The notes below the pieces were generated by a model that was not told the origin of the DNA, did not search any database, and saw only the letters and a program-made list of their open reading frames with translations. 58,975 nt of DNA from Myxococcota bacterium (GTDB lineage: Bacteria > Myxococcota_A > Polyangia > Polyangiales > Houyiibacteriaceae): assembly GCA_020629955.1 (NCBI GenBank), contig JAHDCI010000006.1, forward strand, positions 1 through 58,975, read 5' to 3'. The translations under genes and the position numbers were made by a program. Below, in pieces: positions 1-8,135 of this stretch (the stretch's first letter is position 1; each line of letters starts with the position of its first letter).

Positions 1-1160
1 AGTTCGATTGCGGCGACCGCCAGTGTCAATCGATTCGCGAGCTCTGCTGCGTGACGGAATTCTCGGACGCCGCATGTAGCAACGGTGTGGACGATGATGG
101 GAATGGCTTTGCGGACTGCGAAGACTTCGCGTGTCGCTCCAACCCGTACGTGACGGTTTGCCAGCGCGAGACCGATTGCGAAGACGATCGCGATAACGAC
201 AACGACGGCGAAACCGACTGCGACGATAGCGACTGCGCGGGGCTCGAGATTTGCGGCGCGACGCCTCCCGAAATGGGCGACGAGAACACGTTCGAGCGCT
301 GCACTGATGGGTTCGACAATGACGGTAACGGATTTGAAGATTGTCGAGATTTCTCCTGCTGTGACCGTGACGGCCAATGTGTCGACCCACGGCTCGAAGC
401 CGTTTGTCTCTCCGGCGAGACCGAAGATACGACTGCCGCTTGTACCGATGGAATGGACAACGACGGCAACGGTTTCCTCGACTGCGGTGAGTTCGGTTGC
501 TGTTCCCAGGAGCGCGACGCGAATGGATGTGTGACGCTCTCTTGCATCAACCAGGAAGTGCAGAGCTACTGCAACTCGACGGCCGAAGACACCATGGAGA
601 CCTGCACGGACGGCATCGACAACAATGGCAACGGCTTCCTCGACTGCGAAGATTTCTCGTGTTCCCGCTCTTGCGACCCGGCGGTGCGCGCTATTTGCGA
701 AGCAAACTACGCGAGCTGCATCGACGGTCTCGACAATGACGGAGACCGGTTCCCGGACTGTAGCGACTTCTCGTGCCGCGACGTTGTGGAGCGGGTGACG
801 TTCACCAATCGTGACGGCGAAGAAGTCACGTTTGAGGCTTCCCCGTGTAGCGAATCGGTGGTCGAGCCTGACACGCGAGGCGACCTCGATGCCGACGCGC
901 TCCGGCGCCTCGTCGCGACGGCGGTTGAACGCTGCACGGACGGTATTGATGGCGACAACGACGGCTTCATTGATTGCAACGATTGGGATTGCCAATGGAA
1001 CCCATTGCTCAACCCCCTAACGCGCGGCGATACCGCGCCGGGGCTGTGCCAAGGCGGCTTCTTTGACGCTTCTCTCAACGGCGGCGCCGGAGCATGGCGT
1101 GCCGTCCAAGATGGTGACCCCGATCGGGAACGTCCGAACGTTCCGCTTCTCTGCCGATAA
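1..1160 (+). CDS. Cys/Asp-repeat (MopE-like) secreted protein, 5'-truncated
   Basis: The reading frame is open from base 3 to the TAA at 1158-1160, so the gene starts before the window; a GTG at 51 is internal. The visible 385 residues are built from seven units of the pattern C-x-D-G-x-D-N-D-G-x-G-F-x-D-C, each followed by a D/E-F/W-x-C tail. The Asp/Asn/Gly spacing resembles calcium-binding DxDxDG loops locked by disulfides, as in MopE-like and myxobacterial surface proteins. The next gene, 46 bp downstream, carries the same repeat, so the two probably form one operon and act at the cell surface. Localisation and ligand are inferred; no catalytic domain is seen. Confidence 0.8.
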   Translation, partial: FDCGDRQCQSIRELCCVTEFSDAACSNGVDDDGNGFADCEDFACRSNPYVTVCQRETDCEDDRDNDNDGETDCDDSDCAGLEICGATPPEMGDENTFERCTDGFDNDGNGFEDCRDFSCCDRDGQCVDPRLEAVCLSGETEDTTAACTDGMDNDGNGFLDCGEFGCCSQERDANGCVTLSCINQEVQSYCNSTAEDTMETCTDGIDNNGNGFLDCEDFSCSRSCDPAVRAICEANYASCIDGLDNDGDRFPDCSDFSCRDVVERVTFTNRDGEEVTFEASPCSESVVEPDTRGDLDADALRRLVATAVERCTDGIDGDNDGFIDCNDWDCQWNPLLNPLTRGDTAPGLCQGGFFDASLNGGAGAWRAVQDGDPDRERPNVPLLCR

Positions 1161-1206
1161 ACCCTTTTCCTGACGCGTTCAGTCCCCCCACCCCCCGAAC
1201 AACAAC

Positions 1207-3117
1207 ATGAACAATCGCATTCTTATCGCTCTCGCGCTCGCGGGACTCACCCTTCCAGCTGCTGCGCAGACGCAGGTCAGCGGCGCACTCACAGCAGAGC
1301 AAGTGAACGAAGTCGTCTCGGCCAACGGAACCAACGCGCTCACCGAGTGCGGCGTCTCCTTCGTTGAGCTCGACGCACAAATCTCCGCGTCTGGCGGCGT
1401 GCAATCGGTCGCGTCTCGCAATGATTCGGGCGCGCTCTCGGACGAGCAGGCCGCATGCGTCGAGCGTGCTGTGGTCGGTTGGCGCTTCGCCGAAAGCTCC
1501 GCTCCGACGACGGCCCGATTCGTCCTCAGCCCGGCCGGCGTGGGCGCGACGGTGATGACTGGCACTGGCACCGGAGATTCCGCAGCCACGCCCGCTGCGC
1601 CCGCAGAGACCGCTCCGGCTCCCGCGGCCACTCCCGCTCCCGCTCCCTCCTCGAGCACGGAGACGGAGTGCCAGGATGGAAACGATGACGATGGCGACGG
1701 CATGGTGGACTGCGCCGACGCGGACTGTTTCCAGAACGGCTACTGTGAAGCGGGTGGACACGAAGAGCGCAACGACGAGCGCTGCTCGGACTGGATCGAC
1801 AACGATGGCGATGGCCTGGTCGATTGCGAAGACAGCGACTGCCACGGACCTGGTCTGACGGCGTGCCACGGAAGTGAGCCCCACGTCGCGCCAGAAAACG
1901 TACCGGACGACTCTGCGAACGACCTCCCCGCGCTAACCGGCGATATGTCGGCGGAAGACCTCATCGGCGGTCATGGCGACATGGATGGCGAGCGCAACGA
2001 TTACATGTGCTCCGACGGCATCGATAACGATGGTGACGGCCGTACGGACTGCCAGGACTTCGGCTGTCGCTTCGACCCGCAGGTGACCGTCTGCACGGGG
2101 AGCCCGGGCTTCCGTTTCAGCGTCGTCGCCGGCGTTGGCTTCGAATACGACTTCATGCAGGACACGGATTTTGAGTCGGCCGCAGACGTTCGTTTCACCC
2201 GCCTTCAGCTTCGTGCCCTCGGTTCGATTCCGTTCATTGAGAACAGCTTCTTCCTTCTCTCCGCGCGCCTTGAACGCTCGGTTCGTCTGACCTTTGCGCA
2301 CTTCCAGGTGCCCATCGGCAATCGAGGCCACTTCATGGCGATCAACAGCGGCTCTGGCTCGCTTTCGTCCGGTCTGATCGTCTCGGCCTCGAAGCAGCCT
2401 CTTCTCGACGCACCGTTCTACCTTTTCAACGCGTTCGAGCAGGGCAACGGCGCGGCGCTCGAAGTCGGCGGTCCCATCGATGCTGGCGGGACCCTCGCGT
2501 TCCGTGCATTCGCTGCAGGTGGCTCGGGTCGCTTCAACGGCAACGTCGGCGGTCGCTTCTTCCCCGGCGACAACGAGAACTTCACGTACACGGTCGGTGC
2601 TCAGCTTCAGATCAACGCGATTGGTCACTTCTCGCGCTTCGACTCGCCGCTTCTCTACAACGTTGTGCCGCTCCGCCTCGGCTTCATGGTTGGCGCGAAG
2701 TACGACCAGCGCGCGACCGAGCGTTACCCCGCGGTCAACGCCTTCGCGATCTTCACGCATAGCTACTTCCTCCTCCGCGCCGAGAACTACTTCAAGTACG
2801 TGCTCGACTTCGGTGGCTCTGTACAGAACGCGTGGAACGTTCAGGCATCTGTCTTGCTCTGGCCGCGTCACCTCATGCTCGCGGCGGACGTGGGGATGTA
2901 CCAGGCGCAGGATTTCACGGACCTTCCGGCCGACCGCGCGCTTCAGCCGCAGACCTTCGACAATCAGTTCCAGTATCGCGTCGCGCTTCACTGGTGGTGG
3001 TACCGAAACATCGGTCTTCTCACGCTTCTCTACACCGAGAACCATCTCAACATGGACGATGAAGTGAACCACCAGATCGAGCGCAGCTTGCGCCTCGAGA
3101 CGCAGTTCCGCTTCTAA
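1207..3117 (+). CDS. Outer-membrane beta-barrel protein with Cys/Asp repeats
   Basis: The 636-residue product has a clear signal peptide (MNNRILIALALAGL then AAAQ). A region at about residues 22-120 (two Cys, a GWRF motif) loosely resembles the AgmX/PglI C-terminal domain. A Pro/Ala linker follows, then three Cys/Asp units of the kind CSDGIDNDGDGxxDC (about 155-300). The remaining 330 residues alternate aromatic and polar residues as in a porin-like barrel and end in RLETQFRF, a terminal Phe typical of BAM-assembled proteins. ATG 1207 starts the signal peptide directly. The combination suggests a surface-exposed periplasmic or extracellular repeat module tethered to a barrel. The barrel family is not identified. 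Confidence 0.78.
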   Translation: MNNRILIALALAGLTLPAAAQTQVSGALTAEQVNEVVSANGTNALTECGVSFVELDAQISASGGVQSVASRNDSGALSDEQAACVERAVVGWRFAESSAPTTARFVLSPAGVGATVMTGTGTGDSAATPAAPAETAPAPAATPAPAPSSSTETECQDGNDDDGDGMVDCADADCFQNGYCEAGGHEERNDERCSDWIDNDGDGLVDCEDSDCHGPGLTACHGSEPHVAPENVPDDSANDLPALTGDMSAEDLIGGHGDMDGERNDYMCSDGIDNDGDGRTDCQDFGCRFDPQVTVCTGSPGFRFSVVAGVGFEYDFMQDTDFESAADVRFTRLQLRALGSIPFIENSFFLLSARLERSVRLTFAHFQVPIGNRGHFMAINSGSGSLSSGLIVSASKQPLLDAPFYLFNAFEQGNGAALEVGGPIDAGGTLAFRAFAAGGSGRFNGNVGGRFFPGDNENFTYTVGAQLQINAIGHFSRFDSPLLYNVVPLRLGFMVGAKYDQRATERYPAVNAFAIFTHSYFLLRAENYFKYVLDFGGSVQNAWNVQASVLLWPRHLMLAADVGMYQAQDFTDLPADRALQPQTFDNQFQYRVALHWWWYRNIGLLTLLYTENHLNMDDEVNHQIERSLRLETQFRF

Positions 3118-3129
3118 GGACGCTCCGAG

Positions 3130-4203
3130 ATGACGAAGAGAGGTCCAACGGCGCGAATGAGACCCGCGCTGGCGGGCCTCTCAGCGTATCGGCCCGGCAA
3201 AGCGCTGCGCTTTAAGCTGGACGCGAACGAGTCGCCCTTTCCGTTTTCCGCGCCACTGCTGGAGGCGATGCAACGGGCCGCCTTCGACTCCCCGCTCTGG
3301 CGCTATCCCGACGCGCGGGCCACGCCCCTTCGGAACGCGCTTGCAGAACATCTCAAGGTGGACGGCGAACGTCTCCTCATGGGGGCCGGTTCGGACGAGG
3401 TCATCTCGATTCTCATGGGCGCATTTGGTGAAGGCAAGGCGCTCTACCCGGACCCGAGCTTTTCGATGTACGCCGTGAGCTCGAAGACCCACGGGCTTGC
3501 GCCTTTGCCCGTCGCGACAAACGCGGATTTTACACTCGATCCGGAACGCCTCGAACGTGCTCTTGTGGCTGAACGACCGGTGCTCGCCTTTTACGCGCGC
3601 CCCAACAATCCAACCGGCGCTGTGTTCGAGGAATCCATTCTTCGGGAGATGATCGAGAAGAGTTCCGAGACTCTTCACATCATCGACGAAGCCTACGCTC
3701 CATTCTTCTCCAGGGCGCAATCGCTTCAGCATTTCGCAGACGAGTATTCGAACGTCGCGGTGATGGGGACTCTCTCCAAAATCGGCATGGCCGCGCTTCG
3801 CGTCGGCTGGCTCTATGCGCCGAAGGCCGTCGCCGAAGAGCTCGATAAAGTCCGCCAGCCCTTTAATCTCTCCGTTCCGGTCATCGAATCCGCTGCGACC
3901 TTCCTGAGGGAAGGGCAAAGCGAACTCGAACGATTCCTAAACGAAGCACAGGCAGACCGTGACGAGCTCGCCTCGATCCTTGCCGGCTCTGCGCATATCG
4001 ACGAAGTGGCCCCAAGCGAGGCGAACTTTCTTTTAGCGCATGCCCCGGATTGTGAGCGACTGCACGCTCACCTGCTTTCGCACGAAGTCTCTGTCCGCGT
4101 ATTTCGGCATCCGGCTCTCGCGGGGTGGATGCGGATCAGCCTGGGCAACGCCCAGTCGCGTAATGCCCTCCGCGACGCTCTAGGCGTTTTCCCTGCTCCC
4201 TAA
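3130..4203 (+). CDS. hisC: Histidinol-phosphate aminotransferase (class I/II aminotransferase)
   Basis: A PLP enzyme of 357 residues, the usual HisC length, which converts imidazole-acetol phosphate and glutamate to histidinol phosphate. Visible hallmarks are KLDANESPF (about 29-37), MGAGSDE (84-90), RPNNPTG (157-163), the PLP-contacting D186 in DEAYA, and the Schiff-base lysine K217 in TLSKIGMAALRVGW. The start 12 bp after the barrel gene is the only good one. No other his genes are nearby, so a different aminotransferase substrate cannot be excluded. Its stop overlaps the stop of the convergent gene on the other strand by 4 bp. Confidence 0.88.
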   Translation: MTKRGPTARMRPALAGLSAYRPGKALRFKLDANESPFPFSAPLLEAMQRAAFDSPLWRYPDARATPLRNALAEHLKVDGERLLMGAGSDEVISILMGAFGEGKALYPDPSFSMYAVSSKTHGLAPLPVATNADFTLDPERLERALVAERPVLAFYARPNNPTGAVFEESILREMIEKSSETLHIIDEAYAPFFSRAQSLQHFADEYSNVAVMGTLSKIGMAALRVGWLYAPKAVAEELDKVRQPFNLSVPVIESAATFLREGQSELERFLNEAQADRDELASILAGSAHIDEVAPSEANFLLAHAPDCERLHAHLLSHEVSVRVFRHPALAGWMRISLGNAQSRNALRDALGVFPAP

Positions 4204-4706
4204 GAACACGCGCTCCACTGCTCCATAAGCGCTAGCGCGTCCTCTCCAGTAATCCATTGGTGCCCGGCGACTCGGCCAAGTTTGACCTCGAACGCAATCG
4301 CCCCGCTCCACCCCATGGAAAGAGTTGGAGGCTCGGCTTGAAGCCACCTGCGCTGCTTCGGGTAGGGGTAGAGTTCCAAGGCCACGTCCTCGGCGGTCCG
4401 TCCCGGCGCACATGCCTTTCGGACACGTTTTCGAAGCGCAGCGCTCGGATGGACAACGTCTCTCGCGAGGCGTTCCCTAGCCTCGGGGCCTTCGATGATC
4501 TCGCATTGTTTCACGACACCCTGCTTCAAATGCAGTACCGCGACGGCCCCGGTTCCGTGAATGAGCAGCATCCCTTCGGAGCTTGGTACGCGAAAGGTCC
4601 AGAAACGTAGGTACTCGCCGTCCGCGGTTTCGAGATGTGTGTTTCCGCCTTCGAAAAGCCACATCAGCTCCTTTCCCGCATCGTCTTGGAGTCGATAGTC
4701 GAGCAT
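4200..4706 (-). CDS. Conserved hypothetical protein, 168 aa
   Basis: I do not recognise a family. The protein is soluble with no signal peptide. It begins MLDYRLQDDAGKELMW and contains a beta-rich N-terminal half (LETADGEYLRFWTF, GTGAVAVLHLKQG) and a Glu-rich helical end (GEDALALMEQ). The ATG at 4706 was chosen because the longer frame upstream is Arg/Ser-rich and looks non-coding. The stop codon lies inside the end of hisC on the opposite strand (4-bp tail-to-tail overlap), which leaves no room for a terminator between them. No functional claim is made. Confidence 0.6.
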   Translation of the reverse strand: MLDYRLQDDAGKELMWLFEGGNTHLETADGEYLRFWTFRVPSSEGMLLIHGTGAVAVLHLKQGVVKQCEIIEGPEARERLARDVVHPSAALRKRVRKACAPGRTAEDVALELYPYPKQRRWLQAEPPTLSMGWSGAIAFEVKLGRVAGHQWITGEDALALMEQWSACS

Positions 4707-4849
4707 TGCGAAAAAGAATAGCGTAGGAGCGCCGCGAGGTGTCCGGCACGTATGAAGATATCGTCGATGGACATGCGAGACGTTCGCCGCTACCACCGTT
4801 GAGGTCGCGCGCGACCAGCGGCGGAGCGAAGGCGAACGGAGATGACGCG

Positions 4850-6229
4850 ATGAGTGAACGGTATGACCTGGTAGTGATCGGCGGAGGCTCTGGCGGCGTT
4901 CGCGCGGCGAGAATCGCAACGCAGTTCGGAGTGAAGGTCGCCTTGGTGGAGGAAGCGCGCCTCGGAGGAACCTGCGTGAATGTCGGCTGCGTGCCGAAGA
5001 AGATTTTTACCTATGCGGCGAGCTACGGCGCAGCACTGAAAGACGCGCGAGGCTACGGCTGGAGCGTCGGCGAGAGTTCTTTCGAATGGAGCGAACTGAT
5101 TGCCGCGACCCATGCGGAGGTCGCCCGGCTCAACGGGATCTACGCCGGAATCCTCGAGCGAGCGAACGTTGAAACCATCCAGGGGCGCGCGGTGCTTCAG
5201 GATCGGAATACGGTCGCTGTGCAGGTCGATGGGGAGACTGTTCGAACTCTCGAAACTGAGAAGATCTTGATCGCGACGGGCGGCCGGCCGGTGAGACCAC
5301 CGATCGACGGAAAAGAGCTCGCGTGGATTTCGGACACGATTTTTGAACTCGAAAGCCTGCCGGAATCGCTCGCCGTCATCGGCGGAGGCTACATCGCTAC
5401 GGAGCTCGGCGGCGCGCTCTCCGCGTTGGGTGTCGACGTTACGCTTATCCATCGCGGTGAGCATTTGCTCTCCGGTTTCGACAAAGAAGTGAGCGCGCAC
5501 CTTACGGAAACGATCGATGAGCATTCCTCGATGAAGCTCATTCTCAACACCAACGTCCGTGCTCTTGAGAAGGATCCGAAGGGTGGCGTGATCGTGCACC
5601 TCGACGGTGACCACGAACCGGTTCGGGCGGAGGCTGCTCTGGCCGCGACAGGCCGCGCGCCAAATTCGGCGGGCATTGGCCTCGAGGAAGCCGGCGTGAA
5701 GCTAAACTCCTGGGGCGCTGTTTGCGTCGACGAGGACCATCGAACGAACGTGCCCAATATCTTCGCGGTTGGCGATGTGACAGACCGCCTTGCGCTGACC
5801 CCTGTTGCGCTCGGGGAAGGGATGGCGTTCGCGAAGGCTCAGTTCGGTCCAGATGAAAGCACGCGACAGATCCCCTATTCGATCGTCCCGACCGCGGTGT
5901 TTTCAAAGCCAGAGGTCGGAACGTGCGGGCTCACGGAAGAGCAGGCGATCGATAAGGGGCACCCGGTTACGATCTTCACCTCCCGCTTTCGGCCGATGAA
6001 GAACATCCTGGCGGGCCGCAGCGATAAGATGTTCATGAAGCTTATCGTCGACTCTGAGAGTGACCTTGTGCTCGGCGTTCATATCGTCGGCGAAGGTGCA
6101 GGCGAGATGCTTCAGGGGTTTGGTGTTGCAATGACCTGCGGCGCGACCAAAGCGGAGCTCGATGCGACGATCGGAATTCACCCCACCGCGGCAGAGGAGC
6201 TCGTAACCATGCGGACGCCGACTCGCTAG
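4850..6229 (+). CDS. gor: Glutathione-disulfide reductase (FAD/NADPH pyridine nucleotide-disulfide oxidoreductase)
   Basis: A 459-residue flavoprotein that would reduce GSSG with NADPH in the cytoplasm. The FAD-binding GGGSGG lies at residues 11-16, the redox-active pair C42/C47 in GGTCVNVGCVPKK, the NAD(P)-binding GGGYIATELG near the middle, and the catalytic His444/Glu449 in HPTAAEE at the C terminus. The glutathione reductase type of the disulfide motif and the tail ELVTMR favour GR over mercuric or dihydrolipoyl reductase. ATG 4850, preceded by GGAGA, is preferred to an in-frame start at 4739 that lacks family sequence. The TAG stop directly abuts foldback element copy A. Confidence 0.88.
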   Translation: MSERYDLVVIGGGSGGVRAARIATQFGVKVALVEEARLGGTCVNVGCVPKKIFTYAASYGAALKDARGYGWSVGESSFEWSELIAATHAEVARLNGIYAGILERANVETIQGRAVLQDRNTVAVQVDGETVRTLETEKILIATGGRPVRPPIDGKELAWISDTIFELESLPESLAVIGGGYIATELGGALSALGVDVTLIHRGEHLLSGFDKEVSAHLTETIDEHSSMKLILNTNVRALEKDPKGGVIVHLDGDHEPVRAEAALAATGRAPNSAGIGLEEAGVKLNSWGAVCVDEDHRTNVPNIFAVGDVTDRLALTPVALGEGMAFAKAQFGPDESTRQIPYSIVPTAVFSKPEVGTCGLTEEQAIDKGHPVTIFTSRFRPMKNILAGRSDKMFMKLIVDSESDLVLGVHIVGEGAGEMLQGFGVAMTCGATKAELDATIGIHPTAAEELVTMRTPTR

Positions 6230-6390
6230 CTAGTGCGGGGATCACATCGCTTGAAGGGATGGTCTTTCGTCCGGGGCGCCGAGGCGAGCTTCGACAGGCG
6301 TACGACATGCCGAGTAGTTCGATGGAAGAGCGAAGCGTGGATCGGCGTTCCTGGCGGAAGAGAGCCGTTCTAGCGATGTGAACGCACCAG
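6230..6390 (+). repeat. Foldback element copy A (about 160 bp, MITE-like)
   Basis: Starts CTAGTGCGGGGATCACATCG immediately after the gor stop codon. It contains the family core GACATGCCGAGTA at about 6307-6319 and ends GATGTGAACGCACCAG. The right tip has lost a few bases and has CCAG for CTAG. The two halves are imperfect inverted repeats of about 63 bp around a loop of about 36 nt. The rest of the 328-bp gap to 6557 holds a small GGTGTC/GACACC palindrome (6390-6407), about 90 bp with nothing recognised, and a terminator. Confidence 0.85.
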
Positions 6391-6498
6391 GTGTCTTAAG
6401 CGACACCGCGTGCTTGCCCCTCCTGCCACAAAACGCTCTCGGACCGTGGGAGCCGAACGTACCGTTCTGAAAACGCGATGCCCGCAAACGTCGTCCCC

Positions 6499-6540
6499 AC
6501 AAACCAAAATGCCCACCGACGGGTGGGCACTTTGGTTTGT
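6499..6540. terminator. Bidirectional Rho-independent terminator
   Basis: A near-perfect hairpin: ACAAACCAAAATGCCCACC, a 3-4 nt loop, then GGTGGGCACTTTGGTTTGT. The GC core is flanked by A-rich and T-rich arms, so it can terminate from either side. It lies between the convergent gor and Fic-like genes. Confidence 0.8.
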
Positions 6541-6557
6541 GATGTTGAAGCGCCGCG

Positions 6558-7319
6558 TTAGCGGACGCCCTGCATCTCGAAGAATCGAATCGTCGACTCG
6601 ACGGCAGCTTCAAGGGCGCGCGTCACGATTTGCGCGATAGCGTCTTCGGACTGGCGAAGCGCGTCATAGTACTGCTGGCGCTCAGTCGCGTGAATCACAA
6701 CGGGGGGGTAGCCATTGTGGAGAAGGACCAGATTCAGAACCAATCGGGCGACCTTCCCGCTCTGACGGGGGAAGGGGTAGATGTGTAGAAGTTGGTAGTG
6801 CGCCTTCGAAGCCAGTCGCACGGCGTGTGTTGCCCGCTTGGTTTCCGCTGCGTTCATCCACTGAACCAGGTTTCGCATGCGGTACGAGATTTTCTCCGGA
6901 GGGGCGATCTCGTGGAAATAGAGCTTATGAAGGGGGACGTCCCGCCGGTAAGTCGGGCTCGCGCGACCTTCAAGCTCTTCGGGAGCAAGCTGCGCGTAGA
7001 GATCTTTGATCACGTCGAGGCTGACGTTAAGGCGTTTCTTCTTCGCGAGGCGTCGAATCGTGTCAATCGCGCTCTTGTGATTCCGAATTTCGTCGTAGAC
7101 CGGCAACAAGGAAGCGTCCTCCGGGACGTCTTCGAGGATCGCGGCCCGAAGCTCATCCTCTCGATACGCGACGCCCTCAAGCGCGCTATCGTGGTAAATC
7201 CACGACATATCGAGCGCTTGCATGAACTCGTCGCTCAGCTGGGTGGGAGCGGCTTTTTGCAACTCATGTAGCCGCGCGACGCGTGACTCCAGGCTATCGC
7301 CTTGAAGTTGTTGAACCAC
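6558..7319 (-). CDS. Fic-domain protein with degenerate active site (probable pseudo-enzyme)
   Basis: Fic enzymes normally AMPylate proteins through HPFx[D/E]GNGRxxR. At the equivalent place this 253-residue protein has HIYPFPRQSGKVARL: the catalytic His is Tyr, D/E-G-N is R-Q-S and the first Arg is Lys. The PF, the last Gly and RL are kept, and the following helix (NLVLLHNGYPP) is Fic-like. The inhibitory-helix motif [S/T]xxxE[G/N] is intact as SALEG near the N terminus. GTG 7319 is chosen because AAGGAG lies 7 nt upstream; the extension to 7412 is Arg-rich. A regulatory or scaffolding role, or an altered chemistry, is inferred. Confidence 0.75.
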   Translation of the reverse strand: MVQQLQGDSLESRVARLHELQKAAPTQLSDEFMQALDMSWIYHDSALEGVAYREDELRAAILEDVPEDASLLPVYDEIRNHKSAIDTIRRLAKKKRLNVSLDVIKDLYAQLAPEELEGRASPTYRRDVPLHKLYFHEIAPPEKISYRMRNLVQWMNAAETKRATHAVRLASKAHYQLLHIYPFPRQSGKVARLVLNLVLLHNGYPPVVIHATERQQYYDALRQSEDAIAQIVTRALEAAVESTIRFFEMQGVR

Positions 7320-7326
7320 TCCCTCT

Positions 7327-7332
7327 CTCCTT
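7327..7332 (-). promoter_or_regulatory. Ribosome binding site for the Fic-like gene
   Basis: AAGGAG on the minus strand, 7 nt before the GTG at 7319. It decides the start in favour of the 253-residue form. Confidence 0.6.
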
Positions 7333-7424
7333 CTTCGGTATCTTGGATTCCCAAGCGATTGGCGACGTGTGACCGATTTGATCCTGCCAAGTCTTCTCCC
7401 GGAAGGGGTCACACACGCGCGCGG

Positions 7425-7453
7425 AACGTAGCAAAACGCGAAAAATAGATCAA
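7425..7453 (-). promoter_or_regulatory. Putative sigma70-type promoter of the Fic-like gene
   Basis: On the minus strand TTGATC (7448-7453) and TACGTT (7425-7430) are separated by exactly 17 bp, inside a conspicuously A/T-rich gap (7413-7514). Start at about 7418 would give a leader of about 100 nt to GTG 7319. This rests on consensus matching only. Confidence 0.4.
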
Positions 7454-7514
7454 GAAATTGATTCTAAACGCTTGTTTTTAAACGTGTAATTGGAAATGTC
7501 ACAGAGGGTCTCAA

Positions 7515-8033
7515 TTACGGAATGAGGCTCTCAAGAACGGCTGCGATAGCTTCTTCGTCCGCGACACCGCGCTCAACCATTCGAATTTCGCCCTCGCGTC
7601 CGATCACAAAGAGCGTTGGCAGGGCTTGAACATCGAACGCGCTTTGTGCGGAGCCGTCCGGATCGTGAAGACTCGGAAACTCAAATCCAAACGCCTGGAA
7701 ACGCGCGCGGAGCAGACTCGGGTCGTCCGATTCGACGTTTACCCCATAGAAGCGAACATCGCCGGCGAAGCGACGCGAGAGCCGGTTCAGAATGGGCACC
7801 GAACGTCGACATGGCGGACACCAACTCGCCCAAAAGTCGAGCACCACGACCTCACCTCGTAGGTTCCCGAGGTCCACGCGGTCTCCTGCGCCTTCGCCGG
7901 CTGCGATCGGGGCGACAAGGCCGGGCGCTTCTCGGTTGCATCCCTGGCGAGGCACCACTCCGAAAAGCACCACGATCGCAAATCCGAGGACCGCCCCAAG
8001 CCAGGGGGCGAGGCGCTTCAGATCCGCGCTCAT
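7515..8033 (-). CDS. TlpA/ResA-like membrane-anchored thioredoxin
   Basis: A 172-residue product with one N-terminal transmembrane segment (WLGAVLGFAIVVLFGVV) followed by a thioredoxin fold facing the periplasm. The active site is WASWCPPCRRSVP, with the cis-Pro in ALPTLFVI and a NVESDD stretch, as in TlpA/ResA/CcmG proteins that reduce disulfides for cytochrome c maturation or other secreted proteins. The start is ATG 8033; a TTG at 8051 would add six residues. The neighbours give no pathway clue, so the substrate is unknown. Confidence 0.82.
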   Translation of the reverse strand: MSADLKRLAPWLGAVLGFAIVVLFGVVPRQGCNREAPGLVAPIAAGEGAGDRVDLGNLRGEVVVLDFWASWCPPCRRSVPILNRLSRRFAGDVRFYGVNVESDDPSLLRARFQAFGFEFPSLHDPDGSAQSAFDVQALPTLFVIGREGEIRMVERGVADEEAIAAVLESLIP

Positions 8034-8135
8034 GCTAGAGGATTCAGACAAGGTCTATTCTTCATAGCGCGGATTGTTCACTCTGCACGTTCGGGACGCG
8101 CTTGACTTTCGCTGCCGTCGCACGAGGATTTCTCT

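Noticed and set aside
4707-4919. Longer form of the 168-aa minus-strand gene starting at 4919
   Set aside because: The extra 71 residues are Arg/Ser-rich and overlap the start of the glutathione reductase gene; ATG 4706 is better.
6230-6390. Insertion sequence with its own transposase
   Set aside because: No copy has a transposase frame. Short open frames across the elements differ from copy to copy and are not conserved, so the element is at most non-autonomous.
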